22,154 nt of DNA from JADJQU01 sp035490315 (GTDB taxonomy: Bacteria; Planctomycetota; UBA1135; GCA-002686595): NCBI GenBank assembly GCA_035490315.1, contig DATHET010000309.1, positions 1 to 22,154 on the forward strand, read 5' to 3'. A program made the translations under genes and the position numbers. Under the pieces are notes generated by a model. That model ran no database searches. It was not told the DNA's origin and was given only the letters and a program-made list of their open reading frames with translations. Below, piece after piece: positions 13,616 through 20,659 of this stretch (position 1 is the first letter of the stretch; every line of letters starts with the position of its first letter).

Positions 13616-15444
13616 AGAATCCCGCGATCCGCAACATTGCAATCATCGCCCACGTCGACCACGGCAAGACGACTCTCGTCGATGCCATGTTCCGATTCGC
13701 AGGCACGTTCCGCGCCAACCAGAAGATGGAGGTCTGCGTGATGGACTCCGATGCCCAGGAGCGCGAGCGCGGGATCACGATCCTGGCCAAGAACACCGCG
13801 ATCCAATACCTGGGCACGCGCATCAACGTCGTCGACACGCCGGGCCACGCCGATTTCGGCGGCCAGGTCGAGCGCACCTTGACCATGGCCGACGCGGTGC
13901 TCCTGCTCGTCGACAGCCATGAAGGTCCGATGCCGCAGACGCGTTTCGTGCTGCGCAAGGCTTTCGAGCACGGGCTCAAGGCGCTGGTCATGATCAACAA
14001 GATCGACCGGCCCGACCAGCGCGCGGACAAGGTGCTCGACGAGATCTTCGATTTGTTCGTCGACCTCGGAGCGGATGCGACGCAGCTCGATTTCCCGGTG
14101 GTCTACGGCTCCGGCCGCGACGGGTACGCGATCAACGATCCGGCGGACGAGAAGAAGGACATGCAGCCGCTGTTCGACATGATCATGCGCGAAGTGCCCA
14201 CGCCGGACGTCGATGCGTCGGCGCCGCTGCAATTCCAGGCATCGACGCTCGATCACGACGATTTCATGGGGCGCATCGCCATCGGCCGCGTGCAGCGCGG
14301 GACCTTGAAGTCCGGGATGCGCGTCGCGGTCACCCACCCCGATCGCTCCAAGCCGCTGATCGCCAGCATCAAGCAATTGATGCGCATCGAAGGCCTCAAC
14401 CGCGTGCAGGTTTCCGAGGTCCTGGCCGGCGACATCGCGATCGTCGGCGGGCTCGACGAGATCATGATCGGCGACACGGTCTGCCCGCCGGACATGATCG
14501 AGCCCTTGCCGGCGATCAAGCTCGAGGAGCCGACGATCTCGATGCTGTTCTACGTCAACAACTCGCCCTTCGCCGGGCGCGAGGGACAGTTCGTCACGAG
14601 CCGGCAGATCCTCTCGCGGCTCGAGCTCGCCACGCTGCGGGACGTCGCGCTGCAATTGCGCGAGACCGAGAGCCCCGACACCTTCGAGGTCAAGGGCCGC
14701 GGCGTGATGCACCTCGGCGTCCTGGTCGAGAACATGCGCCGCGAGGGCTTCGAGTTCGCGGTCGGCAAGCCGCAGGTGATCCTCAAGCGCGTCGACGGCA
14801 AGCTCTGCGAGCCGATCGAGCGCACCTCGATCGAAGTGCCGACCGAAAGCGCCGGAAAGATCATCGAATACCTCGGCAAGCGCCGCGGCGAGATGACCCA
14901 GATGGAGCCCTTCGGCACCCACACCCGCGTCGAGTTCCTGGTGCCTTCGCGCGGCCTGATCGGCGCGCGCACCGCGATGATGACCCTGTCGCGCGGCGAG
15001 GCGATCCTGAGCCACGTGTTCGAGTCCTGGCAACCCGACCAGGGCCCGATCCCGCGCCGCGTCAACGGCGTGCTGATCTCCGACCGCGCCGGCGACACGG
15101 TGCCTTACGGAATGTTCGGCCTGCTCGACCGCGGTGAGTTCTTCATCGCGCCCGGCACGGCGGTCTACATCGGGATGATCGTCGGCGAGCACTGCAAGGA
15201 CTCGGACCTCGAGATCAACGTCTGCCGCGAGAAGAAGCTGACCAACATCCGCTCGGCGGGCAAGGACGACAACGTCAAGCTGCCGCCGCCGCACAACATG
15301 TCGCTCGAGGAGGCCCTGGAATACCTCGAGGACGACGAGCTGCTCGAGGTCACGCCGAAATCGCTGCGCCTGCGCAAGCGCCTGCTCTCCGAGAACGACC
15401 GCAAGAAGGCCGTGCGCTCGGAGCGGAAGACTTCGCAAGTATGA
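13612..15444 (+). CDS. typA: GTP-binding protein TypA/BipA
   Basis: 610 residues, the usual length for the family. The GTPase domain has G1 AHVDHGKTT (13-21), G2 RGITI, G3 DTPGHADFGG and G4 NKIDRP. It is followed by EF-G-like beta-barrel and alpha/beta domains and the BipA-specific C-terminal region (SRGLIGARTAMMTLSRGEA and KLTNIRSAGKDDNVKL). TypA binds the 70S ribosome and helps 50S assembly, especially at low temperature or under stress. The start at 13612 overlaps the exonuclease stop and the frame upstream of it is a shadow. The halogenase-like gene starts seven bases after its stop. Confidence 0.97.
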   Translation: MKNPAIRNIAIIAHVDHGKTTLVDAMFRFAGTFRANQKMEVCVMDSDAQERERGITILAKNTAIQYLGTRINVVDTPGHADFGGQVERTLTMADAVLLLVDSHEGPMPQTRFVLRKAFEHGLKALVMINKIDRPDQRADKVLDEIFDLFVDLGADATQLDFPVVYGSGRDGYAINDPADEKKDMQPLFDMIMREVPTPDVDASAPLQFQASTLDHDDFMGRIAIGRVQRGTLKSGMRVAVTHPDRSKPLIASIKQLMRIEGLNRVQVSEVLAGDIAIVGGLDEIMIGDTVCPPDMIEPLPAIKLEEPTISMLFYVNNSPFAGREGQFVTSRQILSRLELATLRDVALQLRETESPDTFEVKGRGVMHLGVLVENMRREGFEFAVGKPQVILKRVDGKLCEPIERTSIEVPTESAGKIIEYLGKRRGEMTQMEPFGTHTRVEFLVPSRGLIGARTAMMTLSRGEAILSHVFESWQPDQGPIPRRVNGVLISDRAGDTVPYGMFGLLDRGEFFIAPGTAVYIGMIVGEHCKDSDLEINVCREKKLTNIRSAGKDDNVKLPPPHNMSLEEALEYLEDDELLEVTPKSLRLRKRLLSENDRKKAVRSERKTSQV

Positions 15445-15451
15445 TGGGTCG

Positions 15452-17188
15452 ATGGCGAACGATCCGTCCATCGACTGCGACGTAGCGATCATCGGCGGCG
15501 GACCCGGGGGCAGCACGCTGGGCACGCTGCTGCGCAAGTACGAGCCCGGCATCTCGGTCCACATCTTCGAGCGCGAGAAGTTCCCGCGCGAGCACGTCGG
15601 CGAGAGCCAGCTGCCTCCGATCGGCGACGTGCTCGAGGAGATGGGTTGCTGGGACAAGGTCGAGGCCGCGAATTTTCCGATCAAGGTCGGCGCGACTTTT
15701 CGCTGGGGCCGCAAGGCGGAGCTGTGGGACTTCGAGTTCCTGCCCCTCGCTGATTTCAAGGACGAGCCGCGACCCGCGAAATACCAGGGCCAGCGCCGGC
15801 AGACCGCCTTCCAGGTCGATCGCGCGGTCTACGACGAGATCCTGTTGCGCCACGCCGAGGAACAGGGTTGCCAGGTGCACGAGGAGACTCCCGTCGCCAG
15901 CGTCGAGCACGAGGGCGACCGCGTCACCGGCCTGACTCTGAAGGACGGCCGGCGCGTCCACGCGCGCTGGTACGTCGACGCCTCGGGCCACACCGGCATC
16001 CTGCGCCGCGCCCTCGGTGTCGAGGTCACGGTGCCGACCGCCCTGGCCAACATCGCGATCTACGACTACTGGGAAAACGCCAAGTGGGCGGTCGAGATCG
16101 GCGTCGGCGGGACGCGCATCCAGGTGATGAGCCTGAAGCACGGCTGGCTGTGGTTCATCCCGCTCGGGCCGACGCGCACGAGCCTGGGCTTCGTCTGCCC
16201 CGCGGAGCACTACAAGTCGCTCAACACCACGCCGGAGAAGCTCTACCGCGAGATCGTCCAGGCCGATCCGCGCATCGCTGCGCTGGTCGCCGGCGGGACC
16301 TGCCGCGGCCGCGTGGTGACGACCAAGGACTGGTCCTTCGTCTCGTCGCGAGCCTTCGGCCTGAACTGGTTCCTGGTCGGCGAAGCGGTCGGGTTCGCGG
16401 ATCCGATCCTGTCGGCCGGCCTGACGCTCACCCACACCGGCGCGCGCGAGCTGGCGTACACGATCCTCGCGCTCGATCGCAAGCAGCACGACGCCGACTG
16501 GCTCAAGCGCAACTTCGAGGAGACGCAGCAGAAGCGCGTGCGCCAGCACATCCGCTTCGCCGACTTCTGGTACGCGGCCAACGGCCAGTTCGTCGACCTG
16601 CGCGAGAACTGTCAGAAGATCGCGCAGGACGCGGGGCTGAACCTGAACTCGCAAGGCGCCTGGCGCTGGCTCGCTCAAGGCGGCTTCACCAACGACAGCA
16701 TCTCGCAGGCCGGCATCGGCGGCTACGACCTGTCGGCGATGAAGCAGGTGGCGCAGATGTTCACGACCCTGCCGGCGAAGTGGGCGCTCAACGATCTGAA
16801 CGTGTTGCGCCTCGATCTCATGGGAGCGAAGGAGACCACGATCCCGGTCTACACCAAGGGCCGGATCGACGCCGTCAAGTGCTACGTGCGCGGAGAGCGA
16901 CGTCTGCCGCTCACCGGCGTGTTCGACACCTTGACGAGGCTCCTGCGCCAGCCCGCCGAGATCGCGGCCATCCACGGCGCGCTGCAGCAGGCCTTCGCCG
17001 CGCAACTCGATCCCCAGCACCACCGTGTCGCGATGCAGCACCACATGCAGACGCTCGAGGTCATGGTCAGCGACGGCTGGGTGGTCGGGAAGCTCGACCC
17101 GCGCAAGCCCAAGCTCTCGATGACAACACCCGAGGAAGGCGTGCACATCCACAAGCACGACGCCGCCGAGGATCCGGGAGTCAGGTGA
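15452..17188 (+). CDS. Flavin-dependent halogenase-like FAD monooxygenase
   Basis: 578 residues. The FAD-binding motif is GGGPGGS (15-21). HVGESQLPP (48-56) and NWFLVGEAVGFADPILSAGL are typical of the tryptophan/phenolic halogenase superfamily. WLWFIP (232-237) fits the halogenase WxWxIP signature, and Lys78 in FPIKVGATFRWG fits the lysine that carries the hypohalous intermediate in phenolic halogenases. The substrate is unknown, and no carrier protein or biosynthetic cluster surrounds it. A flavin reductase would have to come from elsewhere. Halogenase-like proteins without halogenation activity also exist, so the reaction is an inference. The last codons (PGVR and stop) lie inside the large palindrome. 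Confidence 0.85.
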   Translation: MANDPSIDCDVAIIGGGPGGSTLGTLLRKYEPGISVHIFEREKFPREHVGESQLPPIGDVLEEMGCWDKVEAANFPIKVGATFRWGRKAELWDFEFLPLADFKDEPRPAKYQGQRRQTAFQVDRAVYDEILLRHAEEQGCQVHEETPVASVEHEGDRVTGLTLKDGRRVHARWYVDASGHTGILRRALGVEVTVPTALANIAIYDYWENAKWAVEIGVGGTRIQVMSLKHGWLWFIPLGPTRTSLGFVCPAEHYKSLNTTPEKLYREIVQADPRIAALVAGGTCRGRVVTTKDWSFVSSRAFGLNWFLVGEAVGFADPILSAGLTLTHTGARELAYTILALDRKQHDADWLKRNFEETQQKRVRQHIRFADFWYAANGQFVDLRENCQKIAQDAGLNLNSQGAWRWLAQGGFTNDSISQAGIGGYDLSAMKQVAQMFTTLPAKWALNDLNVLRLDLMGAKETTIPVYTKGRIDAVKCYVRGERRLPLTGVFDTLTRLLRQPAEIAAIHGALQQAFAAQLDPQHHRVAMQHHMQTLEVMVSDGWVVGKLDPRKPKLSMTTPEEGVHIHKHDAAEDPGVR

Positions 17189-17272
17189 CGTCCGGAGTAA
17201 TGCAGCCAGCCTCGCGTGCGCTATGCGCACGCGAGGCTGGCTGCATTACTCCGGACGAAGTCACCTGACTCC
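17177..17272. repeat. Long near-perfect palindrome between convergent genes
   Basis: Inner arms 17190-17221 and 17225-17256 are perfectly complementary over 32 bases around a three-base TAT loop. Outer arms 17177-17189 and 17260-17272 pair perfectly over 13 bases, with a GAA bulge (17257-17259) on the right side. In total 45 base pairs are formed. It contains the stop codon of the halogenase-like gene and ends 20 bases from the stop of the minus-strand gene. It could be a bidirectional terminator or a mobile REP/MITE-like element. No T-run follows on either side. Confidence 0.95.
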
Positions 17273-17291
17273 GTACCGGTATCGACTCAAA

Positions 17292-18569
17292 TCACGGCCC
17301 GACCGAGAACTCCAAGCCGTCGGACAGCGTGGCGTTGTTCGGCGGTGCGAAGCCGTTGTCGCGACCCCAGAACTGCGAGTCGACCACGGTGCCCGGGACG
17401 GTCAGGTACGCCGCGGGAATCCCGCCGAGCGCGCCGACTGCAAAGGCATTCATGTCGATCGAGTACACGCCCGAGCAGTCGTTCGGCGGAGGATTGCCGG
17501 CGGAGCTCAAGGCGCTGGAGCGGCGGACCGGACCGTTCATGCAGCGGAATCCGCCCACGAACGGAACGGCGGCTTGACCCGTGTTCGAGTAGATCAGGAG
17601 GCCGGGCTTGTTGTTGATCACGTTGCTGGCGCTGATCGTGAAACCAGAACCCGACGTGGCACTGGAGACTCCCGAAGCGCCGATCGTCGGCGTGCATCCG
17701 AGCGAATTGACCTTGGCCGTGCAGTAGACGGTCGTGGTCGGCAGGCCGGCGATGCGCACGGCGTGGGGAAGCAGCGGGTCGTTGTTGGCCACGTATCCCC
17801 CGACCTTGGGCTTCATGCTCGGATCGCCGAAGGCCGGGTCGCCGAGCGTGTTGGTCCCGCCGCCCTGCCCGAACTCGACGTCATTGGCGTTCGCGATCGA
17901 GCCCCAGTTCTTGTAGCCGATCGTCGCCGATCCGCCGTCGTTCTGATACTGGCTGGCCGAGTAGAGGGTGTCGTTGTAGACGAAGTCGCACAGCGGTGCA
18001 CCCGAAGCGATCGTCGCTCCGCCGTAGATGATCACCTGGTATTGGACGGTTCCCGCTCCCTGGGCATTGAAGTGGTCTTCGTTCGACCACTGGATGATCA
18101 GGTTGCCGCCGACCACTTGCCAGTCGAGGGCATTGGCTGTCTGACCAGTCGCCGGGAAGTTGTCGTCCCACAGCGGGCAGATGAAGGAGCAACCAGGAGT
18201 TGCGCCGCCGTTGCCGTCAATCGCATTGACGCCCACCGGAGTCATCGTCAGGAAGTTGGTCTTGTTGATGTAGCCGACGTCGTCGGATGCGCTGGCGTTG
18301 TTCCAGAGCACGCCCCCGTTGTTTCCGATGCGGATCGTGGAGAGCGGGAAGAGCTCATTGCCCGCGAATCCCGCCGCGGTCAGCTGCGCGCCGGTGACAG
18401 CGTGCTCGCTATCGTCCGCCGCAGTTCCCGGCGAAGTACCCGTGGCCGAGATGTCGTTGAAGGCCGTCGTCGCGGTGCCGATTCCGATCTGCGCGGAGGC
18501 CGACATGGTGAGCCCGGCTGCGACGACGCCTGAGTAAGTGATGGATTTGAGGACGAGTGCTCGTTTCAT
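17292..18569 (-). CDS. Secreted protein with the shared C-terminal domain
   Basis: 425 residues. AAGGA precedes the ATG at 18569. The signal peptide is clear: MKRALVLK, a hydrophobic core, and SASA before cleavage at about residue 26. Residues 27-280 are rich in Gly, Asn, Ala and Thr. Elements such as FNDISATGT, IRIGNNGGVLW and LDWQVVGGNLIIQWSNEDHF recall the nidogen-like or beta-sandwich modules common in planctomycete secreted proteins. I cannot name the domain with certainty. Residues 282-425 are the shared domain, with its four conserved Cys (YCT, GC.P, RC, DCSG) and VGP end. The protein is probably exported and attached to or displayed on the cell surface. Its function is unknown. Confidence 0.9.
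   Translation of the reverse strand: MKRALVLKSITYSGVVAAGLTMSASAQIGIGTATTAFNDISATGTSPGTAADDSEHAVTGAQLTAAGFAGNELFPLSTIRIGNNGGVLWNNASASDDVGYINKTNFLTMTPVGVNAIDGNGGATPGCSFICPLWDDNFPATGQTANALDWQVVGGNLIIQWSNEDHFNAQGAGTVQYQVIIYGGATIASGAPLCDFVYNDTLYSASQYQNDGGSATIGYKNWGSIANANDVEFGQGGGTNTLGDPAFGDPSMKPKVGGYVANNDPLLPHAVRIAGLPTTTVYCTAKVNSLGCTPTIGASGVSSATSGSGFTISASNVINNKPGLLIYSNTGQAAVPFVGGFRCMNGPVRRSSALSSAGNPPPNDCSGVYSIDMNAFAVGALGGIPAAYLTVPGTVVDSQFWGRDNGFAPPNNATLSDGLEFSVGP
17295..17726 (-). repeat. Coding repeat: shared C-terminal domain (copy in the 17292 gene)
   Basis: This segment encodes residues 282-425. It is similar in protein and DNA to 2197-2631, 18783-19214 and 20663-21094. The DNA around its stop codon (17286-17303, CTCAAATCACGGCCCGAC) is identical to that of the 20660 gene, so the similarity runs into the 3' untranslated region. 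Confidence 0.85.
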
Positions 18570-18720
18570 GTTTCCTTGATCTCCTGGGGGGAATCCTGAA
18601 TTGATGCGGAAGCGAGGCTCCGCCGCCTCAATACTCCACCAGGATCGCGGGTTTGGGTAGCTCTACCGAAAAAATTTCCATACACAGCCGGTGCCCGCAC
18701 ATCACATTGCTGAAATATAG

Positions 18721-18750
18721 AGGGCGGCTCCGGCATGCCGGAACCGCCCT
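18721..18750 (-). terminator. Terminator-like hairpin after the P-domain protein gene
   Basis: Arms 18721-18734 and 18737-18750 pair with a single non-canonical position, 18728/18743. That pair is C-A on the plus strand but G-U in a minus-strand transcript, so the full stem forms only in the minus-strand RNA. CTATATTTCA follows in that direction. It lies 30 bases past the stop at 18780. Confidence 0.65.
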
Positions 18751-18779
18751 CTTGTGGCCTCCAGGCCCTTGGAATCAGA

Positions 18780-20447
18780 TCACGGTCCGACCGTGTACTC
18801 CAATCCGTTCGACAGGGTCGAGTTGTTGGGCGCGGCGAAACCGTTGTCGCGACCCCAGGCTTGCATGTCGACGACCGTGCCCGGCACGGTCAAGTAGGCC
18901 TGCGGCAATCCGCCCAGCCCGCCGACCGCGAAGGTGTTCATGTCCATCGAGTAGATGCCCGAGCAGTCGTTCGGCGGAGGATTGCCGGCGGAATTCATCC
19001 CGACCGAGCGCCGGACCGGACCGTTGACGCAGCGCAGACCGCCCTGGAAGGGAACGGCGGCGCGGCCGGTGTTGGAGTACAGGTACAGGCCGGGCTTGTT
19101 GTTGATCACGTTGATCGTCTTGACCACGAAGCCCGAGCCTGACGTCGCCGAGGGGGCGCCGGTGCTCGAGATCGAGGGAACGCAGCCGATCGAGTTCGTC
19201 TTCGCGGTGCAGTAGGTCGTGCCTCCCGCGCAGTCGATCACTTTCAGGTCCCAGCGATTGATCGAGCCCTGGTCGAGGGCTGCCTGGTCGGCGACGATCA
19301 AGTTCCAGAGTCCGTTCGAGTTCTCTCCCGCGAACAGCGTCAGGTCGCCGTCCGGCTTCAGGTCGGGAGCCGCAACACCGTTCGTGAAGGTGTAGCCGCC
19401 GATCGGGTTGGGCGAATCCGCGCGGAACAGCGTGCCATTGAAAACGTCATCGTTGCCGCCGCCGCGGAGCACGGAGAGATCGACCGTGGTTCCCAGCGGA
19501 GACTGGAGCTGGATCAACAGGTCAGCATTCCAGGTGTGCGTGATCTGCACGAAGACCTGGACGCGGACCAGGCTCGGCGGGCCACCGCTCACGAGCAGCG
19601 GCGCGACCGAAGTGGTGTTGTCGGAGATCGGAATGGCGATCGCTCCCGTCGTGTAGACGACCGGCGCACCGAGCGACGGCGGAACGTGCACCACCGTGCC
19701 ATCCGTGACGGAGAGCGACCAGGAGTTCAACGTTCCGGTGTCGATGCCCGCGTCGTCGGTGACCGTCAGCGTCCAGGTCCCGTTCGGGTTTTCGCCGCGG
19801 AACGTGTTGTTGAAGCTTTGCAGCGGCCGCAGGTCGGGAGCCGCGATTCCGTTGGTGAACGGATAGGTGAGCAGGTCGTTGATCGACTGATCATCGAACA
19901 GCGTCCCGTTGAACACGTTGTCGTTGGCGCCGCCATTGTCCATGGTGACGTTCGCGATCGTGCCGGCCGGCGAGGTCAGGGTGATGTCGAGGTCGGCGGC
20001 GTAGGTGTGCGTGATCGCCAGGGTCAGGTCGACGTCGAAGACCTGGGTCCCGAGTCCGCTGATCACCACGGCGTCAGCGATGGTCGAAACATCAGGAATC
20101 GCGATCGGCGTCGCGATCGAGGCCTTGGTGACCGTGCTCCCCGGAGTGCCGGAGTCGAAGGCGCCGCAGGGGCCGGCGAAGGAGTAGGGCGGCGCGATAG
20201 CGTTGTAGCCACCGCCGGAGGGCGGAGTGGAGGTCGCCTTGGGCTTCTGCAGCAGCAGCATCTGCTGCAGCTCGGCTGCCTTGAGCTTGAGCTTCGTGGC
20301 CAGGGCGGGATCGGTGAGATAGATCTGATTGACTTGGCGCTCCAACCGGACCATTTCGTTGTAGATGGGGTCCTTGCTCTGCCCGAAGGACAGGCTGGAC
20401 AAGGCCAGCGTGGACGCGGCCAGGAGCATGCTCGACTGATGATTCAT
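18780..20447 (-). CDS. Secreted protein with two P-like (proprotein convertase) domains and the shared C-terminal domain
   Basis: 555 residues. Signal peptide 1-23 (MNHQSSMLLAAS...SLSFGQ). Residues 24-70 are a charged, Leu- and Gln-rich helix, possibly a coiled coil. Two P/Homo-B-like domains follow, about 107-250 and 265-405. Each has (I/V)THT..ADL.I.L.SP.GT, GG.NDNVFNGTLF or its variant, NG.AAPDL.P, (F)RGENPNGTWTLTV and GTLNSWSL or SINRWDL. P domains usually stabilise subtilisin-like or metalloprotease catalytic domains, but no protease motif is present here. Residues 412-555 are the shared C-terminal domain. The gene is a paralogue of the partial gene upstream (20660-22154). It is probably a cell-surface or extracellular binding protein. 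Confidence 0.92.
   Translation of the reverse strand: MNHQSSMLLAASTLALSSLSFGQSKDPIYNEMVRLERQVNQIYLTDPALATKLKLKAAELQQMLLLQKPKATSTPPSGGGYNAIAPPYSFAGPCGAFDSGTPGSTVTKASIATPIAIPDVSTIADAVVISGLGTQVFDVDLTLAITHTYAADLDITLTSPAGTIANVTMDNGGANDNVFNGTLFDDQSINDLLTYPFTNGIAAPDLRPLQSFNNTFRGENPNGTWTLTVTDDAGIDTGTLNSWSLSVTDGTVVHVPPSLGAPVVYTTGAIAIPISDNTTSVAPLLVSGGPPSLVRVQVFVQITHTWNADLLIQLQSPLGTTVDLSVLRGGGNDDVFNGTLFRADSPNPIGGYTFTNGVAAPDLKPDGDLTLFAGENSNGLWNLIVADQAALDQGSINRWDLKVIDCAGGTTYCTAKTNSIGCVPSISSTGAPSATSGSGFVVKTINVINNKPGLYLYSNTGRAAVPFQGGLRCVNGPVRRSVGMNSAGNPPPNDCSGIYSMDMNTFAVGGLGGLPQAYLTVPGTVVDMQAWGRDNGFAAPNNSTLSNGLEYTVGP
18783..19214 (-). repeat. Coding repeat: shared C-terminal domain (copy in the 18780 gene)
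   Basis: Encodes residues 412-555. It is closest in sequence to the copy in the 20660 gene: NVINNKPGLYLY, RAAVPFQGGL and DNGFAAPNNSTLS are almost unchanged. Confidence 0.85.
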
Positions 20448-20482
20448 TGGGACGAAGGTTCCTGAGATAGAGGTCGGTGGCC

Positions 20483-20512
20483 GAGGTACGCCGGCATTGG
20501 ACGGCGTACCTC
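20483..20512 (-). promoter_or_regulatory. Perfect 11-bp inverted repeat upstream of the P-domain gene
   Basis: GAGGTACGCCG (20483-20493) pairs perfectly with CGGCGTACCTC (20502-20512) around an eight-base loop. It lies 35 bases before the start codon at 20447, in the probable 5' untranslated region. It could be an operator, an RNA hairpin controlling translation, or a read-through terminator of the upstream gene. No T-run follows on the minus strand. Confidence 0.5.
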
Positions 20513-20589
20513 AAGATTCCTGATCCATAAATCCTGCCCGAATTCGCCGAAGTCCGCCATGGCAGCCGCGCGGGCCACAAGTGCGTCAA

Positions 20590-20632
20590 CGAGCGCGGGG
20601 CGGCCCCGGGAGTTCCGGAACCGCCCCGCTCG
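20590..20632 (-). terminator. GC-rich hairpin after the last secreted-protein gene
   Basis: CGAGC (20590-20594) and GGGGCGG (20597-20603) pair with GCTCG (20628-20632) and CCGCCCC (20621-20627), leaving a two-base bulge. An inner CCGG/CCGG pair adds to the stem. It lies 28 bases past the stop at 20660. No T-run is seen, so termination is uncertain. Confidence 0.45.
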
Positions 20633-20659
20633 TGCCCGCAAAGGGCTTACTGGCTCAAA

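Noticed and set aside
13573..15759. 728-codon minus-strand ORF opposite typA
   Set aside because: Antisense shadow rich in Asp, Arg, His and Leu, while the plus strand encodes an unmistakable TypA.
18660..18690. A/T-rich patch (GAAAAAATTTCC) as a promoter for the 17292-18569 gene
   Set aside because: It stands out from the GC-rich background, but no -35/-10 pair with proper spacing could be placed on the minus strand.
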